Shown here piece after piece: positions 47,929 through 57,980 of a DNA stretch of 64,000 nt. The stretch is from contig NZ_CP047056.1 in the NCBI RefSeq assembly GCF_011065405.1, positions 1,448,747-1,512,746 of the forward strand, given 5' to 3'. A model generated the notes under the pieces. The model did not search any database. It was not told the origin of the DNA and saw only the letters and a list, made by a program, of their open reading frames with translations. The first letter of the stretch is position 1, and each line of letters opens with the position of its first letter. The stretch is from Succinivibrio dextrinosolvens. GTDB taxonomy: Bacteria > Pseudomonadota > Gammaproteobacteria > Enterobacterales > Succinivibrionaceae. A program made the translations under genes and the position numbers.

Positions 47929-49362
47929 TTACTCATTCTGGCTTAAATCGGTTGTTCTAGAGAAGAATTTCATTGACTTTTTGGTCTCCAGAATAGACTC
48001 AGAGATTTCATTCATTATCTCATTATAGCTACGCCCCTTAGAAATTGTGCTTGATGAGCCGATCACAGCCTTGAGATTAATGCTGACTTCATCAATATTG
48101 AAGTTTTTTTCCATCTCATCATACAGTTCCGACTGAACTCTATCCACATCCACATTAGAACGAATATTCTGCATCAGAACAATAAACTGAGAACCGACTC
48201 GACATATTAAATCGTTATAGCTTACTACGTTTTTTATCCTTCGGGTAACTTCACACAGAAGCTTATCTCCAATCGTGAAATCATAACAGGCGTTTATCTG
48301 GTTGAAATGAATCAGCTCCATTACCACAATTCCATGATCAGCATTCCCATTTATCTTGTCCTTTACAAGCTTAAGAAACTTATCATGACCAATGGTTAGA
48401 GTTATAGGATCAACTTCCTTTGAATTTTTTAGTTCAGAGAAATATTTGAACAGATAAAATACCAAAATTAGAGCAAGTAGATAAAAGAGAAAAAGAATAA
48501 AATAAACCTTGTTGCCAAGCTCCGCAGCTTTGCCTGCGTTTCTAACCTTTAAGGCCAGATCCCAGCGATGTTTTCCAAAGAAAACAGACCTCTGACGATA
48601 AACCAGATCTCTGTGCTTGAATAAAGTACTGTCCCCCCATATAAAATCGCGATCTTCCTTGTTGAGATAAGCCTTTATGGAGTAAACAAATCTTCCCTTT
48701 TCAGAGTTAAGATTCATACAGTCTAAGAGCTTGTAGAAATCAACAATCACACCAACATATCCCCAGTATTTACCCTCCACATATACGGCTTTTCGGTTAA
48801 ATATATTGATTTCATGTGTTCTTGGAGAAACAATAGGACCATGAACAATAACATCTCTTGGATTTCTCCTGGCCAGATCGAGATAAAATTCTGTAGTTTT
48901 ATCACTAAAATTTAACTGGGTAAAATTTTCCTGAGGCTCATCTGACACAATAAAAACCGAATCGTTTGGAGCAATCATGTATCCGATAATAAAATCCTTT
49001 GTATCAGCATTAAAAAAAGCAGAAAGATCTTTTGGCAGAAGATTAAGCTCAACAAAGTTTTTTAATTCTGCGTTGGTTACCTTAGGATTATCTTCAATAT
49101 ATCTCTGAAGAATATCTGCATGATCAATGACCTTATCGAAATTTGACAACAGATCCTTTACCAGATTATCCATTCTCTGGGACGCAAGTTCACTGTTCTG
49201 TTCTTCTAACGTGCCATTAACACTTACATCCAGATAGATTCCGGCAATAAAAAAAATAAGTGTGATTACGAAAAAAACAAATGTATATATATAAAGACGA
49301 AAAGCACTAAATATCACGCACACACCACCTGACCAAATTCGATAGTCCCATCTTATCATCAC
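47929..49362 (-). CDS. Membrane sensor with degenerate GGDEF domain
   Basis: Protein of 477 aa: a transmembrane helix at about 24-44, a periplasmic sensor domain (about 50-290, Cache/CHASE-like), a second helix near 295-315, then a GGDEF fold. The GGDEF signature reads VGSQF, lacking the metal-binding and catalytic residues, so cyclic di-GMP synthesis is unlikely; it may bind nucleotides or regulate a partner. Start GTG at 49362 or ATG at 49359, with TTGAGG upstream. It is monocistronic and divergent from valS across 187 bp. Confidence 0.78.
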   Translation of the reverse strand: MMIRWDYRIWSGGVCVIFSAFRLYIYTFVFFVITLIFFIAGIYLDVSVNGTLEEQNSELASQRMDNLVKDLLSNFDKVIDHADILQRYIEDNPKVTNAELKNFVELNLLPKDLSAFFNADTKDFIIGYMIAPNDSVFIVSDEPQENFTQLNFSDKTTEFYLDLARRNPRDVIVHGPIVSPRTHEINIFNRKAVYVEGKYWGYVGVIVDFYKLLDCMNLNSEKGRFVYSIKAYLNKEDRDFIWGDSTLFKHRDLVYRQRSVFFGKHRWDLALKVRNAGKAAELGNKVYFILFLFYLLALILVFYLFKYFSELKNSKEVDPITLTIGHDKFLKLVKDKINGNADHGIVVMELIHFNQINACYDFTIGDKLLCEVTRRIKNVVSYNDLICRVGSQFIVLMQNIRSNVDVDRVQSELYDEMEKNFNIDEVSINLKAVIGSSSTISKGRSYNEIMNEISESILETKKSMKFFSRTTDLSQNE

Positions 49363-49549
49363 GCATAATTACCTCAAAAGTATATGGAGTAATAACTAGT
49401 ACGAACTTCAAAGATTTTTTTATTCTCTCGCCGATGTGATTTAAACGCAGTTCTACTCGCAGAAAAATAGTGTGAGAGTTGTCAAAAAGTGGTAGAATAA
49501 CGCATATTTTTTTTGCGCAAAAATGATTAACGAAAGGCTGTTAATAATT

Positions 49550-52420
49550 ATGGATATGGAAAAAACCTATACCCCAGAAAATTTTGAAAGCGAAACCTAC
49601 CAGAAATGGGAGAAGGAAGGTTACTTTAAACCTAACTATGACGAATCAAAAGAGTCATTCTCAATTGCACTTCCTCCTCCAAATGTAACAGGTTCGCTGC
49701 ACATGGGTCATGCTTTCCAGCAGACTATTATGGATACACTGATCCGCTACCACAGAATGAAAGGAGACAATACCCTGTGGCAGTGCGGTACTGACCATGC
49801 CGGAATTGCAACCCAGATGGTGGTAGAGAGAAAACTTGCAAAGGAAGAAAATCTGACTAGACATGACCTTGGCAGAGAGAAGTTTATTCAGAGAATCTGG
49901 GACTGGAAAGAGCAGTCAGGCGGTACCATCACCCGTCAGATGCGTAGATTAGGTACATCTGTAGACTGGTCACGTGAAAGATTTACTATGGATGAGGGCC
50001 TTTCTAAGGCTGTACTTGAGGTTTTCGTTCGTCTTTACGATGAAGATCTTATCTACAGAGGAAAGAGACTGGTTAACTGGGATCCTAAGCTGCGTACTGC
50101 AATCTCTGATCTTGAGGTTGAGAACAAGGACGTTAAGGGGTACATGTGGTATGTCAAGTACAAGCTTGCTGATGGCGTAACCACTTCAGACGGTAAGGAT
50201 TATGTGCTGATTGCAACTACACGTCCTGAGACACTGTTAGGCGATACAGCCGTAGCAGTAAACCCTGCAGATGAAAGATTCAAGTCAATTGTCGGCAAAT
50301 TCCTTGAATTACCGCTTGTAGGAAGAAAGATTCCTGTCGTAGCAGATATCCATGCTGAAATGGATACAGGTACCGGATGCGTTAAGATTACTCCTGCCCA
50401 TGATTTCAACGACTACGCAGTAGGCAAGCGCAACAAGCTTCCAATGATCAATGTACTTACTGAAGATGCTCATATCAGAGATGAAGGTGAAGTATTTGAC
50501 ACCAACGGAGAGCCTACAAAAGATGTCAGCGGCTATATTCCAGAAGCATACCGCGGCTTAGACAGATTCGAGGCAAGAGACAGAATCGTCGAAGATCTTA
50601 AGGCACAGGGCCTTTTAGTAAAGATTGAGGATCACGCTCTGTCTCAGCCTTTCGGTGATCGTGGCGGTGTACCAATCGAACCAATGCTTACAGACCAGTG
50701 GTATGTACGAGCCAGTGTTCTTGGCAAACCAGCAGTTGAGGCAGTACAGGACGGTAGAATCAAATTTGTTCCAGCCCAGTATGCAAATATGTATTACTCA
50801 TGGATGAACGATCTTCAGGACTGGTGTATTTCACGTCAGCTCTGGTGGGGTCACAGAATTCCAGCATGGTACGATCAGAACGGTAAAGTATACGTTGCAA
50901 GAAATGAAGATGAGGTTAGAGAGAAATACAAGCTTGGCTCTGATGTAGAGCTAACCCGAGATCCTGATGTTCTGGATACCTGGTTCTCTTCAGCTCTGTG
51001 GACCTTCTCAACCTTAGGCTGGCCAGATAATACCAAGGAACTTAAGATGTTCCACCCAACATCAGCCCTTGTAACTGGCTTTGATATTATCTTCTTCTGG
51101 GTTGCCCGTATGATCATGATGACCATGCACTTTATGAAGAATGAAGACGGTACGCCTCAGGTTCCTTTCAAGACAGTATACGTTACCGGACTAATCCGTG
51201 ATGAGGAAGGCAACAAGATGTCCAAGTCTAAGGGAAATGTTTTAGATCCTTTAGATATGATTGACGGTATTGATAAAGACAGCCTAATCACCAAGCGTAC
51301 TGCAAACATGATGCAGCCTCAGATGGCAGAGAAGATTGCAAAGCGTACCGCAAAACAGTTCCCAGAGGGAATCGCAGCTCACGGTACCGACGCATTAAGA
51401 TTCACACTTTGTGCACTGGCATCAAACGGTAGAGATATCAACTGGGATATGAAGCGTCTTGACGGTTACAGAAACTTCTGTAACAAGATCTGGAATGCTT
51501 CAAGATTCGTGCTTATGAATGTAAGTGAAATGAATCAGAGCAAGCCAAATCCTGCAGATCTTTCTGTTGCAGACAAGTGGATCAGATCAAAGATGCGTAA
51601 GGCTATTGAGAATGTTACCTCTTCAATCAACGCCTACAGATTCGACCAGGTTGCTAACAATATCTATGAGTTCATCTGGAATGAATACTGCGACTGGTAT
51701 CTTGAGTTTACTAAGGCAATTCTGAAGTCTACAGAAGCATCAGACTCACAGAAGAATGCTACTGCATACACTCTGGTTGAAGTTCTTGAAGCTGTAATGA
51801 GAATGGCACATCCTGTAATGCCATTCCTGACCGAGACCATCTGGCAGCAGACTGCCCCTATGATTGGCAAACTGAATGCTGACAAAACCATCATCACAGC
51901 AAAATTCCCTGTGGTTGAGGATTTTGACAATGATGATAAGGCAGAAGCTGACATTGCCTTCATTCAGGAAGTATCAACTGTTATCCGTAACCTGAGAGCA
52001 GAAATGAAGGTTGCTCCTTCAGTAACTCTTGCTCCTATGATGCGTGGTGCCAGTGATGCAGAAAAGAAGTGCGCCTCAGATAATTTCATCTTTATGCAGA
52101 ATCTTGCAAACATTGAAAAGATCAAGTTTGTAGAGGCTAGTGACGAAATTCAGCCTTGTACCTCTAAACCAATCGGTAATGCTGAAATTCTGATTGCCAT
52201 GAAGGATCTGATTAACAAAGATGAAGAAATCAAGCGTCTTAAAGGTATGATCCAGAAGCTTGAAGTCAACATCAAGTCAGGTGAAAGCAAACTTTCAAAC
52301 GAGGCTTTCGTTTCTAAGGCTCCTGCAAAGATTATTGAAGGAGCTAAGGCTCAGCTTGAACTGAACAAAACTCAGCTTGAGAAAGTTGTTGCTCAACTTC
52401 ACGAGATTGAGAATCTTTAA
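49550..52420 (+). CDS. valS: Valyl-tRNA synthetase
   Basis: Class I aminoacyl-tRNA synthetase charging valine, 956 aa. I start at the ATG at 49550 ([13 protein letters not shown]), which fits E. coli ValS; the ATG at 49523 would add nine odd residues. The HIGH motif is [11 protein letters not shown] and the KMSKS motif NKMSKSKGN. The editing domain ([11 protein letters not shown]) and the C-terminal coiled coil are present. A possible extended -10 (TGGTAGAAT) lies at 49490-49498. A strong terminator follows. Confidence 0.97.
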   Translation: MDMEKTYTPENFESETYQKWEKEGYFKPNYDESKESFSIALPPPNVTGSLHMGHAFQQTIMDTLIRYHRMKGDNTLWQCGTDHAGIATQMVVERKLAKEENLTRHDLGREKFIQRIWDWKEQSGGTITRQMRRLGTSVDWSRERFTMDEGLSKAVLEVFVRLYDEDLIYRGKRLVNWDPKLRTAISDLEVENKDVKGYMWYVKYKLADGVTTSDGKDYVLIATTRPETLLGDTAVAVNPADERFKSIVGKFLELPLVGRKIPVVADIHAEMDTGTGCVKITPAHDFNDYAVGKRNKLPMINVLTEDAHIRDEGEVFDTNGEPTKDVSGYIPEAYRGLDRFEARDRIVEDLKAQGLLVKIEDHALSQPFGDRGGVPIEPMLTDQWYVRASVLGKPAVEAVQDGRIKFVPAQYANMYYSWMNDLQDWCISRQLWWGHRIPAWYDQNGKVYVARNEDEVREKYKLGSDVELTRDPDVLDTWFSSALWTFSTLGWPDNTKELKMFHPTSALVTGFDIIFFWVARMIMMTMHFMKNEDGTPQVPFKTVYVTGLIRDEEGNKMSKSKGNVLDPLDMIDGIDKDSLITKRTANMMQPQMAEKIAKRTAKQFPEGIAAHGTDALRFTLCALASNGRDINWDMKRLDGYRNFCNKIWNASRFVLMNVSEMNQSKPNPADLSVADKWIRSKMRKAIENVTSSINAYRFDQVANNIYEFIWNEYCDWYLEFTKAILKSTEASDSQKNATAYTLVEVLEAVMRMAHPVMPFLTETIWQQTAPMIGKLNADKTIITAKFPVVEDFDNDDKAEADIAFIQEVSTVIRNLRAEMKVAPSVTLAPMMRGASDAEKKCASDNFIFMQNLANIEKIKFVEASDEIQPCTSKPIGNAEILIAMKDLINKDEEIKRLKGMIQKLEVNIKSGESKLSNEAFVSKAPAKIIEGAKAQLELNKTQLEKVVAQLHEIENL

Positions 52421-52446
52421 AATTAAATAACATATAGAATAATCAA

Positions 52447-52495
52447 AAACTCTCCGCTATGTTTTATACTCACATAGGCGGAGAGTTTTTTTTTA
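52447..52495 (+). terminator. Rho-independent terminator after valS
   Basis: Stem AAACTCTCCGC / GCGGAGAGTTT with inner TATG/CATA pairing, followed by a long T run. Confidence 0.95.
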
Positions 52496-52584
52496 CTTTA
52501 AACTTGATAAGTTACAAAAATTCTATTGTCAGAGTAAGAATTGTTCAATGAACATTAAACATAGTTAGTAATAAAGGGAAACAA

Positions 52585-54768
52585 ATGGATAATATTAAGC
52601 GACAAAATACAACTTCTCAGGAATTAGAGAAATTTTTATCTGATTTCCTTTATTCTAGATTTAAAACAAATTTAGATACATTCCAAAATTATTTTCCTGA
52701 TATTGCAAGTTTATTCAAAAACTATCAGATTAAGAAACCTATCGAATTCTTTTCTACTGAAAATGGAATACCAAATGCAAAAATCGGTCCCAATAAAACA
52801 TTAGTATATCAAGCAGAAGATCCTATTGATTACTGTAGAAAACAAATTACAGAATACCTTTCTACAAATGTTTTAAAACAATCTTATTATAAAGACGTGT
52901 TTGATCCCTTTGGACAAATTCACTATAAATACAATAACAAGATTGCGCAAATCATGTCACATGAACAAAGAGAAATAATAAAGCTAAAAGATCTTAGTTC
53001 AATTCCTATCTGTGTTATGGTAGGTGTTGGTCTTGGTTATCAGTTATCAGAATTATACGAAAGAATTAACGTACTCAATTTAATATTAGTAGAACCTGAT
53101 TTAGATCTATTTTATTTATCGCTTCACACTTTTGATTGGACAAATTTACTGAATTTCATTGTCGAAAATAATTATGGTTTAAATATAATACTTGGAAAGG
53201 ATTCAAAAAATTTTGAACTAGATTTTAAAAGATATTTTGTTGGTCACGGTAAATTCCTTTCTGGAACAGAGATGACCATTGTTCACATAAAAAATCAAGA
53301 AAACTTGGAAATTGCAAAAAAAATTAGAGATAACTATAAATTTATACACAGTTGTCTTGGTTTTTTTGATGATCATCTTTTCGCAACAAGTCACACAATC
53401 TACTCCTTATGCAATAGAAAAAAATTTGTCAAAAAAGGAATACTAGAAAATAAATACAAAGAATACCCTGTATTTATAATTGGCTCAGGTCCGTCTTTAG
53501 ACAATGACATTCCATTCTTAAAAAAATATCAAGATAAAGCTATTATTATAGCCTGTGGTACTGCAATAGATGTTTTGTACCACGTAGGAATCAAACCAGA
53601 TTTTTATGCAAACACTGAAAGGATTCCACAAATTGAACAAGCCTTGGGGATTATTCGAGACAAAAGCTTCTTTAACGACATAATATTGCTTTGCGGAGAT
53701 GTCTGTCACCCTTATACCACGGATTATTTTAAACATACAGCAATATTTGCTAAACCAGATGAGCCAACATTCCCTTACCTGTTTGATTATTTTGATGAAC
53801 TTCGTTGCATTCAAGAAATACAATTCACTAATCCTCTGGTGGGGAACATGGGAGTATCTGGAGCAATACATCTTGGTTTCAAAAATTTATACCTATTTGG
53901 GATTGATAATGGAAAAAAAATAGGAACAGAATCAATTCATTCCCAATATACAACCCTTTACAAAAATAGAGGAAAATCAGAAGATGATCCCGCATATCAT
54001 ACAGATAAAATTATTGATGGCAATTTCGGAGGAAAGTGCTTAACAGGATATTATTTTGAAGTCTCAAACAAGTATATCGGAGAAGCCCTTGTTAACAATC
54101 AAATAATTAATACAGATGGAGTTACATGTTACAACTGTTCAGACGGAGCAAAAATAGACAACACAATACCAATACATAGCGATAATCTCGTAAATATATT
54201 TGAAAAAAAGCCTAATATTGATAAAACAGATTTTTTAAATTACGTGGATAATGTTAGAACTTCATCTTTCAATATAAATAAAACTCAAATAGAAAAAATT
54301 TTTAATAAAAATAAATTTATATGTTTATGCGAAGAAATAAAATCTATTTTACATAAAACTCATTCGTCAAGAATAGATTGTATTCTATCCATGCAAGATA
54401 TTTCCGAAAGGATATTTAACGCAACTTTTAACAAGCAAGAAAGATATATCTCGCAATGTCTCGAAGGTTCTATACAATCTTTTTTTATCACCATTTGTAG
54501 GGTTCTCTATGCATTTTCTGACGAAAACAAATGTATTGAAGAATATAATAAAGTTGCGGATATCATATGTGACTTTCTAACAGAAGCACCAACATTATTT
54601 GCTCATATGCCTGATTACATAATGGGGGAACATAAAAAATACTATCCCGATGGAAAATTGGGAAAAGATATGCCTCACTGCGAAGCTCCAGATCTGCCTT
54701 GCGAATTAAACTTTATTACCAAAGCATATGATGATCCTGTTAAAAGTTTTAAAAAACAGTATTCATAA
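52585..54768 (+). CDS. Maf/DUF115 flagellin-type glycosyltransferase
   Basis: Protein of 727 aa of the motility-associated factor (Maf, DUF115) family, which transfers nonulosonic acids to flagellin. The central domain begins FIIGSGPSLDNDI (about 300) and includes IKPDFYANTERI and NMGVSGAIHLGFKNLYLFGIDNG. N- and C-terminal helical regions of about 280 and 200 aa match the family's length. AAAGGGA precedes the ATG. It is more AT-rich than its neighbours, with no flagellin or sugar synthesis gene near, so it may be transferred. The acceptor is unknown. Confidence 0.82.
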   Translation: MDNIKRQNTTSQELEKFLSDFLYSRFKTNLDTFQNYFPDIASLFKNYQIKKPIEFFSTENGIPNAKIGPNKTLVYQAEDPIDYCRKQITEYLSTNVLKQSYYKDVFDPFGQIHYKYNNKIAQIMSHEQREIIKLKDLSSIPICVMVGVGLGYQLSELYERINVLNLILVEPDLDLFYLSLHTFDWTNLLNFIVENNYGLNIILGKDSKNFELDFKRYFVGHGKFLSGTEMTIVHIKNQENLEIAKKIRDNYKFIHSCLGFFDDHLFATSHTIYSLCNRKKFVKKGILENKYKEYPVFIIGSGPSLDNDIPFLKKYQDKAIIIACGTAIDVLYHVGIKPDFYANTERIPQIEQALGIIRDKSFFNDIILLCGDVCHPYTTDYFKHTAIFAKPDEPTFPYLFDYFDELRCIQEIQFTNPLVGNMGVSGAIHLGFKNLYLFGIDNGKKIGTESIHSQYTTLYKNRGKSEDDPAYHTDKIIDGNFGGKCLTGYYFEVSNKYIGEALVNNQIINTDGVTCYNCSDGAKIDNTIPIHSDNLVNIFEKKPNIDKTDFLNYVDNVRTSSFNINKTQIEKIFNKNKFICLCEEIKSILHKTHSSRIDCILSMQDISERIFNATFNKQERYISQCLEGSIQSFFITICRVLYAFSDENKCIEEYNKVADIICDFLTEAPTLFAHMPDYIMGEHKKYYPDGKLGKDMPHCEAPDLPCELNFITKAYDDPVKSFKKQYS

Positions 54769-54769
54769 A

Positions 54770-55189
54770 ATGATGAACAAAAAATTAAAGTTCCTAGGAT
54801 TTATTAGTGCTAAAAGATTAGTTATCCTTATCCTTTTATGTATCTTCTTGCATTCAGAATGCTATGCCTACACCGATCCTTATCTGTGTTCAAAATACTA
54901 CAAGCTCAGAATTAAGAATGTAGAAAAGGTTCTAGCAGTTGGAATAAGAAAAGTTAACAATACTTCCATCGAAACCTATGTTCTTGGATTTGGGACACCG
55001 ATTCATGCCACCATAAACGGGGCAAAACTAACCGATGCCTATATTTCAAAACGAAGAACACTTCAGTGTAGTGGAGAAACGATCGGTCACGTAAGAATAT
55101 ACGAGCTTGCAGGATTAGGAATAGAAACAGGAGAGTTTATAATCAAGAGTGGAGACAAGAAAGCCTCCACCTATCTTGAAATCGACTAG
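54770..55189 (+). CDS. Secreted protein of unknown function
   Basis: Protein of 139 aa starting at the ATG at 54770, one base after the stop of the Maf gene, so probably coupled. An N-terminal hydrophobic stretch (RLVILILLCIFLHSECYA) is a signal peptide with cleavage near residue 34. The mature protein has two cysteines (LCSKYY and LQCSGE) that may form a disulfide, and a strand-rich pattern. No family recognised. The pairing with Maf may be by chance or may mark a glycosylated product. It converges on metY with a 4-base overlap. Confidence 0.7.
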   Translation: MMNKKLKFLGFISAKRLVILILLCIFLHSECYAYTDPYLCSKYYKLRIKNVEKVLAVGIRKVNNTSIETYVLGFGTPIHATINGAKLTDAYISKRRTLQCSGETIGHVRIYELAGLGIETGEFIIKSGDKKASTYLEID

Positions 55190-56457
55190 ATCTTGTCTAA
55201 TGCCTGCTGGACATCAGCAATAATATCCTCAACATCTTCAAGTCCAACAGAAAGTCTAACTAAACCAGGGGTAATACCGCATTCCTTTAACTGCTCATCT
55301 GAAAGCTGTCTATGAGTTGATGTTGCAGGATGGAGCAGACAGGTCTTAATATCTGCGACATGAACTTCTGGAGATGCGAGCTTAACATTATCAATAAACT
55401 TGGCTCCAGCCTCTCTTCCGCCCTTAAGTTCAATTGACATTACCCCTGAACACAGCCCATCAGTCATGTATTTCTGACCTAATGCATAATATGGATCTGA
55501 CTTTAGTCCAGGATAGATGACACGTGAAATCTTGTCATTATTCGACAGGTACTCAGCTACCTTTAAGGCATTTTCAGAATGCTTACGGATACGTAATGGC
55601 AGAGTTTCCATACCAAGATTGATATAGAAAGCAGCCTGGGCAGACTGGCAAACACCTAAATCACGCATGATCTGAGCTCTGGCCTTAACAATAAAAGCAG
55701 CCTTTCCAAAGGCTTCAGTGTAAACAAGTCCATGATAAGATTCATCAGGAGTTGTAAATTCAGGAAATTTTGAAGATTTAGCCCAGTCAAATTTACCGCT
55801 GTCAACCACAGCTCCGCCTACCTGAATTGCGTGACCATCAAGATATTTGGTAGTTGAATGAATAACAATATCAGCTCCAAAATCAAAAGGCTTGCAAAGG
55901 ATTGGTGTAGCAAAAGTATTGTCAACAATCAGTGGAATCTCTTGCTTATGAGCTATAGCTGCGTATCGCTCAATGTCAAATACAGCAAGAGCAGGATTTG
56001 CTAGAGTCTCTCCGAAAATAGCCTTGGTCTCAGGTCTAATCTTTGATTCAACCTCTGCATCAGTTTCTTCAGGTTCAAAGAAGGTAACATCAATACCCAT
56101 TCTCTTGAAGGTAACTGCCATCAGATTAAAGGTTCCGCCATAAACTGTAGATGAACACAGAATGTGATCACCAGCCTTTGCAATAGTAAGAACAGCAGTT
56201 AAGGTTGCAGCCTGACCGGATGAAGTCAGCATTGCACCAACACCACCTTCAAGCTTTGCCAATCTCTCCTCCACAAAACCACAGGTAGGATTAGCCAAAC
56301 GTGAATAGAAATAACCGTTACTCTTTAAATCAAACAGATCTGCGATTGCTTGTGTACTCTCATATCTGAAGGTTGTACTCTGAATAATCGGCATTGCGCT
56401 TGGTTCACCATTCTTTGGAGTATAACCAGCGTGAATACACAAAGTTGAATCTTTCAT
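55186..56457 (-). CDS. metY: O-acetylhomoserine aminocarboxypropyltransferase
   Basis: PLP enzyme of the Cys/Met metabolism family making homocysteine or methionine from O-acetylhomoserine and sulfide or thiol. I start at the ATG at 56457 with GGGAG upstream, 423 aa. The PLP lysine lies in HSTTKYLDGH near residue 204; the SSGQAATLTA and VDNTFATP motifs are present. The length and GYFYSRLANPTCGFVEERLA segment favour MetY over MetB. It ends the ribF-ileS-lspA-ispH cluster, 46 bases after ispH. Confidence 0.9.
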   Translation of the reverse strand: MKDSTLCIHAGYTPKNGEPSAMPIIQSTTFRYESTQAIADLFDLKSNGYFYSRLANPTCGFVEERLAKLEGGVGAMLTSSGQAATLTAVLTIAKAGDHILCSSTVYGGTFNLMAVTFKRMGIDVTFFEPEETDAEVESKIRPETKAIFGETLANPALAVFDIERYAAIAHKQEIPLIVDNTFATPILCKPFDFGADIVIHSTTKYLDGHAIQVGGAVVDSGKFDWAKSSKFPEFTTPDESYHGLVYTEAFGKAAFIVKARAQIMRDLGVCQSAQAAFYINLGMETLPLRIRKHSENALKVAEYLSNNDKISRVIYPGLKSDPYYALGQKYMTDGLCSGVMSIELKGGREAGAKFIDNVKLASPEVHVADIKTCLLHPATSTHRQLSDEQLKECGITPGLVRLSVGLEDVEDIIADVQQALDKI

Positions 56458-56515
56458 TTGAACTCCCAAAACAAAAATAAATCGCTAGGAAACGACATCT
56501 TGTTTTATCTTGCCT

Positions 56516-57454
56516 TTAGATTTGGACTTCCTGAGGTAATGGGAAACTTTTTTCTTTAAGATCACTACCTACTTCTTCTACTGAGGAAGCTCCATTTTGT
56601 TTTAAATACTCGACAATTTCATCAACAACGTACTGAGGAGCTGATGCACCTGCACTCAGGCCTACTGTCGTAATATTATTAAACCATGAAATTTCAATTT
56701 GTGAACTGTCATCGATTAAATAGGCAAAAGCTCCCTCATTTAGGGCAACTTCTTTTAAACGGTTTGAATTTGAAGAATTAGCAGAACCGGCGATCAATAC
56801 CAACTCGCATTCACGAGCCAGTTCCTTGACAGCATTCTGCCTTACCTGAGTGGCTCTGCAGGTATCATCTGCCCGAGGCCCCTGAATGTTTGGAAACTTT
56901 CTCTTTAAGGCTTCAACTGTAAGTCTGGTCTCATCAATACTTAAGGTAGTCTGAGTTGCAAACATAGAGTTTTCAGCATCAATATCAAGAGATTCAACAT
57001 CATCTGCTTTTATGATGACATGAACCTTAGACTGATCACCTGTATACTGACCGATGGTGCCGACAACCTCCTGATGTCCCATGTGACCGATAACAACTGC
57101 ATCCATTCCTTTTAATCCGGCTTTGTTCATTTTTTTGTGAATAACACTGACAACCGGACAGGTAGCATCAATAATGGTCAGATTTCTGGCTTTTGCGGCA
57201 TTAAAGGTACTGATACCAACACCATGAGCAGAAAAAATAAGAACAGAATTATCAGGAACTTCTTCTAATGAATCGACGAAATGAGCACCGATTGAACGCA
57301 AGTCATCCACAACATGCTTGTTGTGAACAACTTCATGAAGAACGAAAATTTCCTGATCTGGAAATTTTAGAATAGCATTCTTAACTGTTTGGATTGCTCT
57401 TTCAACTCCAGCGCACATGCCACGTGACTTAGCAATTTTGACGGAAAAAGACAT
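56516..57454 (-). CDS. ispH: HMB-PP reductase IspH
   Basis: Last step of the MEP isoprenoid pathway; a [4Fe-4S] enzyme of 312 aa. The cluster cysteines are C14 (RGMCAG), C99 (DATCPVV) and C199 (DDTCRAT). H40/H44 in LHEVVHN and the TQTTLS loop are present. Part of the ileS-lspA-ispH operon as in other proteobacteria; 9 bases after lspA. Confidence 0.96.
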   Translation of the reverse strand: MSFSVKIAKSRGMCAGVERAIQTVKNAILKFPDQEIFVLHEVVHNKHVVDDLRSIGAHFVDSLEEVPDNSVLIFSAHGVGISTFNAAKARNLTIIDATCPVVSVIHKKMNKAGLKGMDAVVIGHMGHQEVVGTIGQYTGDQSKVHVIIKADDVESLDIDAENSMFATQTTLSIDETRLTVEALKRKFPNIQGPRADDTCRATQVRQNAVKELARECELVLIAGSANSSNSNRLKEVALNEGAFAYLIDDSSQIEISWFNNITTVGLSAGASAPQYVVDEIVEYLKQNGASSVEEVGSDLKEKSFPLPQEVQI

Positions 57455-57463
57455 AAAAGACTC

Positions 57464-57979
57464 CTATTTTTTTATAGGATCTTCTTTTCCCAAAAATCCT
57501 ATAATCACCAGAAGGCCTGCGCCACAGCAGACAGCAATATCGGCTACGTTGAATGCCGGATACGCATAGAAAAATGAATCAGTTTTTATATAGAACAGCA
57601 GAAAATCTATAACGTGAGACCATAGTATTCTATCTATAAGATTACCCAATGCACCGCCTATAACAAGAGATATTGCAAGGCAGGTCCATTTTTTTTCGCG
57701 AGATGTTTTTAAAAGACAGAACAGGAGTACAGCACAGATTACAACCGCTATTCCCATAAAGAAATAGCGCTGCCATCCTCCCATTGAGGCAAGAAAGCTA
57801 AACGCCGCACCTTCATTCCAGACATGAACAATGCTGAAAAAAGAGGCAACCTGATAGCCAACTGTATCAACAGGAATAGTTGAACTGATCCAGTATTTGG
57901 TTAACTGATCAAGAACAATAACAAGCAAGCTCCATAAAAGGAACCTGCTTCCATTTTCTTTTGAAAACAAAGAAGTCAT
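57464..57979 (-). CDS. lspA: Lipoprotein signal peptidase (signal peptidase II)
   Basis: Inner-membrane aspartyl protease of 171 aa cutting prolipoproteins. ATG at 57979 follows the ileS stop by one base (a TTG 9 bases earlier is less likely). Four transmembrane helices; catalytic aspartates in GNLIDRI and NVADIAV. Coupled to ileS. Confidence 0.94.
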   Translation of the reverse strand: MTSLFSKENGSRFLLWSLLVIVLDQLTKYWISSTIPVDTVGYQVASFFSIVHVWNEGAAFSFLASMGGWQRYFFMGIAVVICAVLLFCLLKTSREKKWTCLAISLVIGGALGNLIDRILWSHVIDFLLFYIKTDSFFYAYPAFNVADIAVCCGAGLLVIIGFLGKEDPIKK

Positions 57980-57980
57980 A

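Noticed and set aside
56458-56515. SAM or other methionine riboswitch before metY
   Set aside because: Only 58 bases separate ispH from metY, too short for a riboswitch, and no conserved fold is seen.
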